DNA of 64,000 nt from Cytophagaceae bacterium. GTDB taxonomy: Bacteria; Bacteroidota; Bacteroidia; Cytophagales; Spirosomataceae. Every line of letters begins with the position of its first letter. The stretch's first letter is position 1. The notes beneath the pieces were generated by a model. That model was not told the DNA's origin. It ran no database searches and was given only the letters and a program-made list of their open reading frames with translations. Position numbers and translations under genes: made by a program. The DNA lies in the NCBI GenBank assembly GCA_027491195.1, contig JAIXWQ010000011.1:62001-126000 (forward strand). The letters are read 5' to 3'. Positions 34,435 through 42,707 of this stretch are shown one piece after another.

Positions 34435-34968
34435 ATGATAAAAATACCATCAATAATTCTATTGATTTGCACGTTTTTATCCCTAAATACCTTCTCACAA
34501 GATTTAGGATACGAAAAAGTGGGCATCGCCTCCTTTTATGCTAATTCATTTTATGGCAAAAAGACGGCCAGTGGCGAAAAGTTAAAAAAGACTATTTTAA
34601 CTGCTGCGCATAAAAAATTCCCCTTTAATACCCTAGTGGAAGTAACAAATTTATCTAACCGGAAAAGTGTTATTGTTCGGATAAATGATAGAGGCCCCTA
34701 CCGCAAAGGCCGCGTGATAGATTTGTCAGAGGCAGCAGCGAAGAAATTAAACCTGAAGAAAATTGGATTAGTACGAGTTAAAATTAAAATCGTTGGATTT
34801 GAGAACGAACTTATGCTCATTCCATACCAGAAACTAGCACTTGAAAGCAATCCCAAGTTTAGCCGAAACTTCTATCAAAAATCACGTCTGAAATACAAGA
34901 CGCATTATAAAATGAAGAAGAATGTAAAGCACAAAAAGTATATCAACAAGAAATATACAAAACGCTAG
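34435..34968 (+). CDS. RlpA-like septal ring lytic transglycosylase domain protein
   Basis: This is a 177-residue exported protein with a signal peptide (MIKIPSIILLICTFLSLNTFSQ) and an RlpA double-psi beta-barrel. The domain runs from GIASFYANSFYGKKTASGEKL to NDRGPYRKGRVIDLSEAAAKKL, with the conserved Asp of NDRGPY thought to act in cleaving glycan strands that lack stem peptides. It has no SPOR domain and no lipobox; instead the last 40 residues are very basic (rich in Lys and Tyr), unlike E. coli RlpA. It is a single gene, ending two bases before the convergent thioredoxin gene. Confidence 0.83.
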   Translation: MIKIPSIILLICTFLSLNTFSQDLGYEKVGIASFYANSFYGKKTASGEKLKKTILTAAHKKFPFNTLVEVTNLSNRKSVIVRINDRGPYRKGRVIDLSEAAAKKLNLKKIGLVRVKIKIVGFENELMLIPYQKLALESNPKFSRNFYQKSRLKYKTHYKMKKNVKHKKYINKKYTKR

Positions 34969-34970
34969 AT

Positions 34971-36359
34971 TTACTTTCGTCTTGTCTCCAGGTATTGAAT
35001 GAAGTCCTTCAGATTTTCCACGGGGATTCTTTTACCAACAATTTTCTTTTGTGCATCTAGTACATAAACCATCGGAGTAGAATACACATCAAATCGATTT
35101 CTAAAATCGGTATAATACTCTTCCTTATTCGATGTTGGGTTTATGTGAATGTCAATCCCATTTACCCAAGAATTTAATTTAAATTCCGTCAGGAACTTTT
35201 TCCAAGCCCCCTTATCTCGGCCAATACAAGCAGCTAACACACCTATATTCTTTGACTTGAAATATTCTTGTAATGCGACCAGTTTAGGTGTTTCCTGCTT
35301 ACAATGGCTACAATCAGGATCATAAATAAAAACGACTGTATACTTAAAAGGTAACTCCCCTACTTTTATTTCTTTTGTGTTTACATCCGTTAAATACATC
35401 GCAGGAAATTGCTTACCTAGAAGCAAAGGTTTGATAATGGCTATTCGTTCTTTCATTCGACGAACTGTGCTTGTATCCCATAAGGTAGGTTCCCCGATGT
35501 AATATTTCTCTGCAATATGAACGAAAGCACCGTCCGTACCTAATATGGGGTTATTCTCATAAGTACTTGCAATTTTATAGATGATATACCGACGCACTTC
35601 GGTGTCTTTTGCTTTTGCTAAAAGTATGTCAGCTTCTCTGGCAATTGAATCTGGCTCTTGAACGACTAAATCTTTGAAAAAACGCTCTAATTTACGTTGT
35701 AAAAAGGGTGTCCGAACCATTCTTTCATCCGTTAGATCCATGCCGTCAAAATAATGCTTCTTATAATAGTGGTATTGAAAAAGCTGCATTTTAGTTGTAT
35801 CCGCCTTATCCTTCAAGGAGCCTTTGTAGACAGGTATTTCTGGATCAAAAGAAGACTCGATTAGCCTAGAAACAAATAAGTGGCTATTGGAAGACTTCCA
35901 TTGCTTTTGAAACTGCTGCACCTCTGCTATCAGACTCTGTTTTCGTGCTAGTGCTAAATTAGGTTGATTGATTGCGGTATATAAATCATTCATCCTTTTT
36001 TGGAAAGCATAAAAAGCCGAATTCTCAGGTGAATTCTGAAAAGATATACTTTGCAAAATATTCGTTGTGTCAAGTGAGAATGAAAAATTAGGCTCTTCCA
36101 CTACCAAATCAATAAACTTAGACTTGAGAAATGAAATCAGGTAAAGCCCTTTAGGTAATTGATCCGTGCCTTTAAAACGGAATTCCCCGTCCTCATTAGC
36201 AAAAACGGTATCCTTAATTACCTGTTGATTATAGCCAAAATAATGCGCTAAGTACACCTCTGATTTAGATAGTCCCTTTATTTTACCTTGAATATCATAC
36301 TGCCCAAAAGAAAACGTGGAGAATAGTAAAATAAAAAGAAACGATCCGAGTACTTTCAT
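34971..36359 (-). CDS. TlpA-type thioredoxin-fold protein with N-terminal DUF4369-like domain
   Basis: This is a 462-residue exported protein starting MKVLGSFLFILLFSTFSFGQ (signal peptide). Residues about 22-130 look like the DUF4369 domain seen before thioredoxin domains in Bacteroidota (YDIQGKIKGLSKSEVYLAHYFG). A helical middle part (130-310) follows, and the C-terminal 140 residues are a TlpA/AhpC-TSA thioredoxin fold with the redox motif CSHC in YDPDCSHCKQE. Such proteins act in periplasmic disulfide exchange or cytochrome maturation. I use the ATG at 36359; an earlier one at 36392 lies in the opposing promoter region. It is divergent from ydcF. Confidence 0.82.
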   Translation of the reverse strand: MKVLGSFLFILLFSTFSFGQYDIQGKIKGLSKSEVYLAHYFGYNQQVIKDTVFANEDGEFRFKGTDQLPKGLYLISFLKSKFIDLVVEEPNFSFSLDTTNILQSISFQNSPENSAFYAFQKRMNDLYTAINQPNLALARKQSLIAEVQQFQKQWKSSNSHLFVSRLIESSFDPEIPVYKGSLKDKADTTKMQLFQYHYYKKHYFDGMDLTDERMVRTPFLQRKLERFFKDLVVQEPDSIAREADILLAKAKDTEVRRYIIYKIASTYENNPILGTDGAFVHIAEKYYIGEPTLWDTSTVRRMKERIAIIKPLLLGKQFPAMYLTDVNTKEIKVGELPFKYTVVFIYDPDCSHCKQETPKLVALQEYFKSKNIGVLAACIGRDKGAWKKFLTEFKLNSWVNGIDIHINPTSNKEEYYTDFRNRFDVYSTPMVYVLDAQKKIVGKRIPVENLKDFIQYLETRRK

Positions 36360-36369
36360 GAGATTAGAA

Positions 36370-36377
36370 TAAATTTG
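36370..36377 (+). promoter_or_regulatory. Putative -7 box of ydcF-like gene
   Basis: TAAATTTG fits TAnnTTTG, 22 bases upstream of the start at 36400. It is the left arm of an inverted repeat with the opposite-strand box at 36390-36397. Confidence 0.42.
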
Positions 36378-36389
36378 TGACAACACTAT

Positions 36390-36397
36390 CAAATTTA
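36390..36397 (-). promoter_or_regulatory. Putative -7 box of the TlpA-type gene
   Basis: The minus strand reads TAAATTTG, fitting TAnnTTTG, 30 bases from the start at 36359. With 36370-36377 it forms a perfect 8-base inverted repeat, so the two transcripts would start within each other's leader. Confidence 0.42.
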
Positions 36398-36399
36398 CA

Positions 36400-37146
36400 A
36401 TGTTTTTTATCCTTTCTAAAATACTTGACTTCCTACTTCAACCACTTTGTTGGATATTTATACTTTTAGGATTCGCGTATTTTACTCGATTTTCTAAACG
36501 TCTACTCGCCATTACTGTCACCTTATTATTAATAATGACGAATGGGTGGTTCGTAAATCAATGTTATTTGGCCTACGAAACTAAACAAACCACTTTGAAA
36601 AAAACGTATCAATGGTGTATCATTTTAGGTGGCGGCATGATGCGATCAGGTGAAGGATACAGAACTGGTGAAACCGCAGATCGCTTTGTTCAACCCTTAT
36701 TACTTTATAAAAAAGGTCTAGTTAAAAAACTGCTCATCACCGGGGGAAACGTCAATATCAAAGGTCTAAAGATAGATGAGACCCAAGAGAGCAAAAAAGT
36801 AAAAGAGGTATTAATCGCCATGGGTGTTGCTGAAAAAGATATCTATTTAGAGGAAAGTGCTAGAAATACCCACGAGAATGCCACTTACACGAAGAAAATG
36901 CTAGCCCCTTATTTGGCAGAAGAAATGGTACTTGTCACTTCTGCAATACACATGCCTCGAGCTAAAGCCTGCTATAGTAAAGAAGGCTTTAGAGTAGTCG
37001 TTTACCCGGCAGACATAAAGAAAAAGGATACCCCTTCAGGTATCCTCGATCTAGTAATTCCACAAGAACGAAATCTGAGCAAATTCGCTGAATTAATCAG
37101 AGAAATGGCAGGATTCGTTATTTATAAAGTTGTTGGATTTGCCTAG
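36400..37146 (+). CDS. YdcF/SanA/ElyC family membrane protein (DUF218)
   Basis: This is a 248-residue inner membrane protein with two N-terminal hydrophobic segments (FFILSKILDFLLQPLCWIFILLG and LLAITVTLLLIMTNGWF) followed by a DUF218 domain. The domain signatures are CIILGGGMM, GETADRF, LLITGG, LEESARNTHENATYTKKML and LVTSAIHMPRA, matching E. coli ElyC/YdcF, linked to envelope and peptidoglycan integrity. The ligand is unknown. The stop overlaps the convergent pfkA stop by 4 bases. Confidence 0.87.
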   Translation: MFFILSKILDFLLQPLCWIFILLGFAYFTRFSKRLLAITVTLLLIMTNGWFVNQCYLAYETKQTTLKKTYQWCIILGGGMMRSGEGYRTGETADRFVQPLLLYKKGLVKKLLITGGNVNIKGLKIDETQESKKVKEVLIAMGVAEKDIYLEESARNTHENATYTKKMLAPYLAEEMVLVTSAIHMPRAKACYSKEGFRVVVYPADIKKKDTPSGILDLVIPQERNLSKFAELIREMAGFVIYKVVGFA

Positions 37147-38117
37147 GTAGACAAAATCTCCACCATCCGAATTAAGTCTTCTGAAACCGGCTTCTTCTTC
37201 GTAATGGTATCGTGGAATGGAGTATAAATCAACTGATTATTTACCACACCAGCCATTACATTTTTCTCACCACGTAATAAGCCTTCAAGAGCACCTAAAC
37301 CTAATCTGCTCGCCAAAATACGATCATAAGCCGTAGGAATACCCCCTCTTTGGATATGACCTAAAGTAGTCACCCGAATATCTAAATTTTCATCCATTTT
37401 ATCTTTGATATTCTTCGCTACTATTTGTGCATTTCCTTCCTCATCTCCTTCGGCAACGATAACTATCGATGAAGACTTCTTCTTGTCAAATCCTCTCTGC
37501 AAAATAGCGGCTATATCGTCAACAGATGTTAAATTCTCCGGAATCATCACCGATTCAGCACCTCCCGCAATAGCACATTGGATGGCGATATAACCTGAGT
37601 CACGGCCCATCACTTCGATAAAAAACACGCGATCATGTGAATCTGCCGTATCACGGATTTTATCCACCGCATCTAACGCAGTGTTCACCGCCGTATCAAA
37701 TCCAATGGTATAATCTGTTCCGTAAAGGTCATTATCAATCGTTCCAGGAGCACCTACTGTAGGTATTTTATATTCATTATAGAATATCTCAGCACCAGTA
37801 AATGTACCATTACCTCCGATAGCTACTAAACCCTCTATACCTAATTCTTGTAATTTATCATATGCTTTTTTACGACCTTCAGCCGTCATAAATTCTTTAG
37901 AACGAGCAGACTTTAAAATAGTACCACCGCGTTGAATGATATTGCTAACCGATTGAGAATTTAAAGGAATAATATCCCCTTTTATCATTCCATTATAGCC
38001 TCTCACAATTCCATAAACCTCCACCCCATGGTAGGCAGCACCTCTAACTATCGCACGAATACAGGCATTCATACCCGGTGCATCCCCTCCTGACGTAAAT
38101 ACAGCTATTTTCTTCAT
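37143..38117 (-). CDS. pfkA: ATP-dependent 6-phosphofructokinase
   Basis: PfkA phosphorylates fructose-6-phosphate, the committed step of glycolysis. The 324-residue protein is the short prokaryotic form. ATP binding shows in TSGGDAPGMNACIRAIVRG and AIGGNGTFTGA; the Gly-Asn at the usual GDGS/GGNGS position fits members of this clade, and an ATP (not PPi) type is likely since GGNG lacks the GGDD signature of PPi enzymes. The catalytic loop is PGTIDNDLYGTDYTIGFDTA, with Asp of TIDND; VEVMGRDSGYIA binds the sugar phosphate. It is probably monocistronic, with a -7 box about 40 bases upstream. Confidence 0.95.
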   Translation of the reverse strand: MKKIAVFTSGGDAPGMNACIRAIVRGAAYHGVEVYGIVRGYNGMIKGDIIPLNSQSVSNIIQRGGTILKSARSKEFMTAEGRKKAYDKLQELGIEGLVAIGGNGTFTGAEIFYNEYKIPTVGAPGTIDNDLYGTDYTIGFDTAVNTALDAVDKIRDTADSHDRVFFIEVMGRDSGYIAIQCAIAGGAESVMIPENLTSVDDIAAILQRGFDKKKSSSIVIVAEGDEEGNAQIVAKNIKDKMDENLDIRVTTLGHIQRGGIPTAYDRILASRLGLGALEGLLRGEKNVMAGVVNNQLIYTPFHDTITKKKPVSEDLIRMVEILST

Positions 38118-38154
38118 CTCTTGTATTTATATTTTCTTAGACCTATTAATCTAT

Positions 38155-38162
38155 CAAAAATA
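38155..38162 (-). promoter_or_regulatory. Putative -7 box of pfkA
   Basis: TATTTTTG on the minus strand fits TAnnTTTG, 37 bases upstream of the pfkA start. No -33 TTTG at good spacing. Confidence 0.35.
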
Positions 38163-38216
38163 CAATCTTTCTCTGTTTTTACCTCCATTTTTGCTATTAA
38201 AAAACTAATAAAAACG

Positions 38217-38224
38217 TAAATTTG
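38217..38224 (+). promoter_or_regulatory. Putative -7 box of the M42 peptidase gene
   Basis: TAAATTTG fits TAnnTTTG, 29 bases before the start at 38254. A TTTG at 38190-38193 lies 23 bases upstream, a little longer than the usual spacing. Confidence 0.42.
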
Positions 38225-38253
38225 GGAGAATCAAATCAAATTTTATTCCGCTT

Positions 38254-39318
38254 ATGAACGCAAATGAATTTTTATACGCCTATCTAAATAATGCATCTCC
38301 AACTGGTTTTGAGGCGAGTGGCCAAAAGATTTGGTTAGATTATATCAAACCCTTCATCGATGAAAAAATCATTGATACCTATGGAACAGCTGTAGGTGTT
38401 ATCAACCCAGGTCAACCCTATAAGGTTGTTATCGAGGCACATGCAGATGAAATCTCCTGGTTTGTTAATTACATTGATGACAATGGATATTTATTCTTAC
38501 GTCGTAATGGTGGTTCTGATGCCTTAATTGCGCCCTCTATGCGAGCAAATATTCATACGAAAGATAAAGTAATTAAAGGTGTATTTGGCTGGCCCGCGAT
38601 TCACGTGAGGGATATTGCCAAAGACAAAGCTCCGGCTGTTGCTGATATTTTCATCGACTGCGGTGCGGCAAATAAAAAGGAAGTCGAAGAAATGGGAATC
38701 CACGTAGGAACAGTGGTTACCTTCGAAGATGGATTGATGGAATTAAATGGTAAGTATTTAGTCGGTCGTGCCTTAGATAACCGCATTGGTGGTTACATGA
38801 TTGCAGAGGTGGCTAGAAAAATCAAGGAGAATAATATTCAATTACCATTCACACTTTACGTAGTAAACTCGGTACAAGAAGAGATTGGTTTACGCGGCGC
38901 TGAAATGATCGTGCGTCGATTGAAACCTGATTTAGCGTTCATTACAGACGTTACCCACGATACGCAGTCGCCGATGTACAACAAGAAAACGCAAGGTGAT
39001 ATGTCATGCGGTAAAGGTCCTGTCATCTGTTATGGCCCTGCGGTACAGAACAACGTTCGAGATTTCATTATTGAGGTGGCAAATGAAAATAAGATTGACT
39101 TCCAAAGACAAGCCGTTTCTCGCTCTACAGGTACAGATACCGATTCCTTCGCTTATGCTACGGAAGGCGTTGCTTCAGCCCTAATCAGCTTACCCCTAAA
39201 ATACATGCACACGACTGTAGAGACTATCGCAAAGGACGATATGAACGCGGTAATTGAGCTAATCTACCAGTGCTTGTTGAAGGTGAATGGGAATGAGGAT
39301 TGGCGCTATTTTAATTAA
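38254..39318 (+). CDS. M42 family metallopeptidase (glutamyl aminopeptidase/endoglucanase-like)
   Basis: This is a 354-residue co-catalytic metallo-aminopeptidase, cytosolic, acting on peptides from protein turnover. Family blocks are ASPTGFEASGQKIW near the start, VIEAHADEISW (metal His and Asp), LVGRALDNRIGG (bridging Asp), VVNSVQEEIGLRGAEM (catalytic and metal Glu pair), FITDVTHDTQSP and RSTGTDTDSFAYA, with a final metal His in LKYMHTTVET. The length agrees with M42 enzymes of TET-type assemblies. Some members were long named endoglucanase; aminopeptidase is the supported activity. The stop codon lies inside the first of two large palindromes. Confidence 0.93.
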   Translation: MNANEFLYAYLNNASPTGFEASGQKIWLDYIKPFIDEKIIDTYGTAVGVINPGQPYKVVIEAHADEISWFVNYIDDNGYLFLRRNGGSDALIAPSMRANIHTKDKVIKGVFGWPAIHVRDIAKDKAPAVADIFIDCGAANKKEVEEMGIHVGTVVTFEDGLMELNGKYLVGRALDNRIGGYMIAEVARKIKENNIQLPFTLYVVNSVQEEIGLRGAEMIVRRLKPDLAFITDVTHDTQSPMYNKKTQGDMSCGKGPVICYGPAVQNNVRDFIIEVANENKIDFQRQAVSRSTGTDTDSFAYATEGVASALISLPLKYMHTTVETIAKDDMNAVIELIYQCLLKVNGNEDWRYFN

Positions 39319-39372
39319 ATCACAGTTTAAATTGTGCTACGCAATAATTTGTAACCGTGATTTAATTAAAAT
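39308..39372. repeat. Large perfect inverted repeat after the M42 gene (hairpin/terminator)
   Basis: The arms 39308-39323 (ATTTTAATTAAATCAC) and 39357-39372 are perfect 16-base inverted copies. The 33-base middle can pair further: AAATTG with CAATAATTT-type bases around TGCTACG. Together they make an almost complete 65-base hairpin, lying over the M42 stop codon and between two convergent genes, so it may end both transcripts. Confidence 0.75.
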
Positions 39373-39375
39373 ATC

Positions 39376-39449
39376 AGATTAGAGATAATAGAGTAGAGAG
39401 TAGAGGTGGTTAATTAAATCTATACTCTCTACTCTATACTCTATAATCT
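39376..39449. repeat. Inverted pair of heptamer repeat arrays
   Basis: The left array has units AGATTAG, AGATAAT, AGAGTAG, AGAGTAG in 7-base register (39376-39403). The right array has CTATACT, CTCTACT, CTATACT, CTATAAT (39420-39447). The two arms are inverted copies matching at 26 of 30 positions around a 14-base loop. It lies directly after the 39308-39372 palindrome, between the M42 and S9 peptidase genes. Confidence 0.75.
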
Positions 39450-39454
39450 TTCCC

Positions 39455-41551
39455 CTACTGAATCTTTAGATATCGCGATAAGAACTCATACGTCCTTAAC
39501 ATCTGATCAATGCGTTGGCGGTTGTTACCTGAACGAGTCAATTCATGAGTACCTCCTGGGTGGCGAACATATTCTACCTCGCGACCTAATACCTTCAGAC
39601 TTTTGTACAACATCTCACTTTGGATAACACCTGTGCGCAAGTCGTTTTCTCCGTGGAAAATAATCAGTGGGGTTTTGATGTTTTGAACATAAGAATAAGG
39701 TGATTCACGATCCAGAATCGCTTTCGTAGTTTTATCCCAAGGATATCCTCCGAAATAGTTTGGAACTAAACGCCAGGCATTTCCTTCTCCCATAAAGGTG
39801 GTCAACTCATAAACGCCACGTTGCGCACAAGCTACTTTGAAACGATTCGTGTGTCCCACAATCCAAGCGACTAAATAACCGGCATAGGATCCACCTGTAA
39901 CGGCTAATTGGGTAGTATCGGCCCAGCCTTCCGCAATGGTTAAGTCTAAGGCTTTCATCACATCAGAAGTAGGTCCAGCACCCCAATCTTTCACATTAGC
40001 AGCTAAAAAGTCGGAGCCATATCCTCCAGAACCGCGAGGATTAGCGTAAACGATTCCCATACCTTTGGCTGCATAATACTGAAATTCATGCCACATGCTG
40101 GCTTCTCCCGTTCCCCACATAGCCGATGGACCGCCATGGATTTCTAATACCAATGGATATTTCTGTCCAGCGATATAGTTTGCGGGCTTCATAACCCAAT
40201 AATCCACTTTCAAGCCTTTGGCATTTGTAAATGTGTGTTTAGTCGGTTTTACAATTTCTTTTGTTGCTAACCAGTCCACATTCAAAGAAGTGAATCTTTT
40301 TTCGCCAACAGCTGATTGTAGGTAGATTTCAGACGGGTTATCAATCCCTGTTTTGGCATAAACAAAACCCGTGCTTGTTATATCAAAACCTAAAACTCCT
40401 TCTGAATAGCTAGTAATTTGCTTTAGTTCTTTTGAATTTAAATCATAGCTAAACAACGGTGACCCACCTTGATCTTGTGCGCTAAAGTAGAGCTTAGATT
40501 CATCTGAAGACCACTTAACTTGAGTGATCACCCGATCGAAAGGTATTTTAATTGACTTTGCCGGTTGACTTACCGAAATGACATGTAATGAGGCATTTTG
40601 TATACCTGTTGACGTAGCTTCTTGAAAAGCTAGCCACTTTTCAGATGGAGAAAGAGTCAAATTAGAAATCTTATAACCTTTCTTCTGATAAACTATTTTG
40701 TTATTTAGTCCAATATAGGAATCCAAAACCTTATCAGGATGTGAGAGAGAATCCGCTGGAACAATGGCAAAAATACCTTGACTTGAAATCTCGAAATCCG
40801 ACCAGCGTTGAAACGGATTATTCACTAATTCTGGTTTACCTGTTAAGGTCGTTTTGAATAAAGCGGGCAAAGGTAATTCAGAGGTTGTTGAAGCTTCTTC
40901 TTGAAAATTTAAGCGATTAATCACTTTCGCTTTTTTATCCACTTCATTCTGCGCTAAATAAGCACGAACTTCCTCAATGGAACCATTTGGATTCGCTTTA
41001 GACTTTTTAGAAATCCCTGAGAGCATCGGTTTTTCTATGGTCCAAGATGGAGTCATCCCTTTCTTGTTATAAACTGAATCAGCCAGAAATTCCTTCAAGG
41101 AAAAGGAAGATTGAAAATAGATTCCCTTACCATCTGCAGACCAAATAGGATTAGATGCGGCAAACGGAACGCTCGTAATAGCCTGCGGCTCCCCTCCTGC
41201 TAAATCTAATACATACACTTGTGATTTAGCGCCCATATCTCGCGTGAAAGCAATTTTAGAACCATCTGGACTCCAAACAGGCGAAGCGATGGAATATTTA
41301 CCGGAGGTTAAAACACGAGATTCACCTGTCAACAGATTACCTAGGTATAAATGAGTTTGGTAAACAAAATCATTCTTCTTATCAGGATCATCTACAATCG
41401 AAGTAACCGTGTAAATGAATTGATTTCCCTTTGGGGATACAAGCGGCTTTCCGGCCGTTTTGATTTTTAATAAGTCGGTAACTTGGATTTTCTCTTTTGG
41501 ACTTTGGCCTAAAACGCTAAATGCGAGAAGAAGTAGAAATAGGTGTTTCAT
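39455..41551 (-). CDS. S9 family prolyl oligopeptidase-type peptidase
   Basis: This is a 698-residue exported serine peptidase of the S9C (acylaminoacyl-peptidase/DPP-like) type. A signal peptide (MKHLFLLLLAFSVLGQ) supports the start at 41551 over an upstream ATG. Residues about 40-420 form a WD40-like beta-propeller (repeats such as ASPVWSPDGSKIAFTRDMG and SNPIWSADGKGIYFQS). The C-terminal alpha/beta-hydrolase has GGPSAMWG, the nucleophile GGSYAGYL, Asp in FHGENDLRTG and His in HPGGTHELTR. It probably cleaves peptides in the periplasm. No clear -7 box was seen; the terminator of leuB lies just upstream. Confidence 0.92.
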   Translation of the reverse strand: MKHLFLLLLAFSVLGQSPKEKIQVTDLLKIKTAGKPLVSPKGNQFIYTVTSIVDDPDKKNDFVYQTHLYLGNLLTGESRVLTSGKYSIASPVWSPDGSKIAFTRDMGAKSQVYVLDLAGGEPQAITSVPFAASNPIWSADGKGIYFQSSFSLKEFLADSVYNKKGMTPSWTIEKPMLSGISKKSKANPNGSIEEVRAYLAQNEVDKKAKVINRLNFQEEASTTSELPLPALFKTTLTGKPELVNNPFQRWSDFEISSQGIFAIVPADSLSHPDKVLDSYIGLNNKIVYQKKGYKISNLTLSPSEKWLAFQEATSTGIQNASLHVISVSQPAKSIKIPFDRVITQVKWSSDESKLYFSAQDQGGSPLFSYDLNSKELKQITSYSEGVLGFDITSTGFVYAKTGIDNPSEIYLQSAVGEKRFTSLNVDWLATKEIVKPTKHTFTNAKGLKVDYWVMKPANYIAGQKYPLVLEIHGGPSAMWGTGEASMWHEFQYYAAKGMGIVYANPRGSGGYGSDFLAANVKDWGAGPTSDVMKALDLTIAEGWADTTQLAVTGGSYAGYLVAWIVGHTNRFKVACAQRGVYELTTFMGEGNAWRLVPNYFGGYPWDKTTKAILDRESPYSYVQNIKTPLIIFHGENDLRTGVIQSEMLYKSLKVLGREVEYVRHPGGTHELTRSGNNRQRIDQMLRTYEFLSRYLKIQ

Positions 41552-41567
41552 AGATGAAATGTCTAGA

Positions 41568-41603
41568 TAAAAAAAATGCTCAGTATCCGGGGACACTGAG
41601 CAT
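41568..41603 (-). terminator. Intrinsic terminator of the leu gene cluster
   Basis: ATGCTCAGT and ACTGAGCAT form a 9-bp stem extended by TCC/GGA around a small loop (41576-41603). On the minus strand it is followed by eight T. It lies 20 bases after the leuB stop and before the S9 peptidase start. Confidence 0.82.
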
Positions 41604-41623
41604 AAAAATACGAGTTAATTCGA

Positions 41624-42697
41624 TTAAATCAATTTCAAGATTTCTTCTCCGATAGCATCGGTTCCTAAAATCAAAGATTTATCCGTTGTAGCATCCGCAA
41701 TATCACCAGTACGGAAACCTTTCTTCAATACTTGATCTACAGCATTGATAACAACTTCTGATTCAGCTTTCATACCGAAAGAAATATCTAATAAAAGAGC
41801 TGCTGATAAAACCGAGGCCATAGGATTCGCTAATCCTTTTCCTGTAATATCGTGAGCAGAACCGTGAATTGGCTCATAAACACCTGTTCCATCACCGATC
41901 GAAGCAGACGCTAACATACCCATCGATCCTGCAATCTGAGAGGCCTCATCCGTTAAGATATCACCGAATAAATTCGCTGTAACTACCACATCAAAACGCT
42001 TTGGATCCTTGATTAACAACATCGCCGTTGCATCTACGAATTGATATTCTACTGTTACATCAGGGTATTCTAAGGCTAACTTTTGGATTACTTCACGCCA
42101 TAAACGGGATGATTCTAATACGTTTGCCTTATCTACTGAAACTAAATGTTTCTTACGTGTACGTGCTGCTTCAAAAGCCTTGCGACCAATACGCTCCACT
42201 TCGTAACGGCTATATTCCGCCACGTCATAAGCTGTATCGCCATTATTCTTACGGCCTTTTTCGCCAAAATAAATATCCCCTGTCAATTCACGGAAGAACA
42301 AAATATCCGCTCCTTTTAGAATTTCAGGCTTAATGCTAGAAGCACTTAATAATTCATCAAATAATTTAATCGGGCGAAGATTCGCATAAAGACCTAATTC
42401 CTTACGCATTTTCAATAAACCTTGCTCAGGACGAACTTTAGCTGAAGGATCGTTATCGTATTTCGGATGTCCTACTGCGCCAAACAATACGGCATCAGAT
42501 GCCTTCATTTTTTCTAATGTCTCCGCTGGTAATGGATCTCCCGTCGCTTCGATCGCCACGTGACCAATGAGTGCTTCATCATACGTAAAATCATGGCCAA
42601 ACTTAGCCGCGATTTTCTCTAATACTTTTTTACCTACTTCGGTTACTTCTTGACCGATTCCATCACCTGGAACAATTAAAATATGCTTCTTCGCCAT
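41624..42697 (-). CDS. leuB: 3-isopropylmalate dehydrogenase
   Basis: LeuB oxidises and decarboxylates 3-isopropylmalate to 2-ketoisocaproate with NAD+, the third step of leucine synthesis. The 357-residue protein has GDGIGQEVTEVGKKVLEKIA at the N-terminus, LLKMRKELGLYANLRPIKLF, the ELTGDIYFGEKGRK loop, the substrate residues in VDKANVLESSRLWREV, and NLFGDILTDEASQIAGSMGMLASAS followed by YEPIHGSAHDITGKGLANP, all IPMDH marks. It is the last gene of the leuC-leuD-leuA-like-leuB unit (10 bases after the previous gene) and is followed by a strong terminator. Confidence 0.96.
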   Translation of the reverse strand: MAKKHILIVPGDGIGQEVTEVGKKVLEKIAAKFGHDFTYDEALIGHVAIEATGDPLPAETLEKMKASDAVLFGAVGHPKYDNDPSAKVRPEQGLLKMRKELGLYANLRPIKLFDELLSASSIKPEILKGADILFFRELTGDIYFGEKGRKNNGDTAYDVAEYSRYEVERIGRKAFEAARTRKKHLVSVDKANVLESSRLWREVIQKLALEYPDVTVEYQFVDATAMLLIKDPKRFDVVVTANLFGDILTDEASQIAGSMGMLASASIGDGTGVYEPIHGSAHDITGKGLANPMASVLSAALLLDISFGMKAESEVVINAVDQVLKKGFRTGDIADATTDKSLILGTDAIGEEILKLI

Positions 42698-42707
42698 TAT
42701 TATATTA

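Noticed and set aside
38254-39318. Endoglucanase
   Set aside because: M42 proteins were once annotated as cellulases; the metal ligands and fold match co-catalytic aminopeptidases, not glycoside hydrolases.
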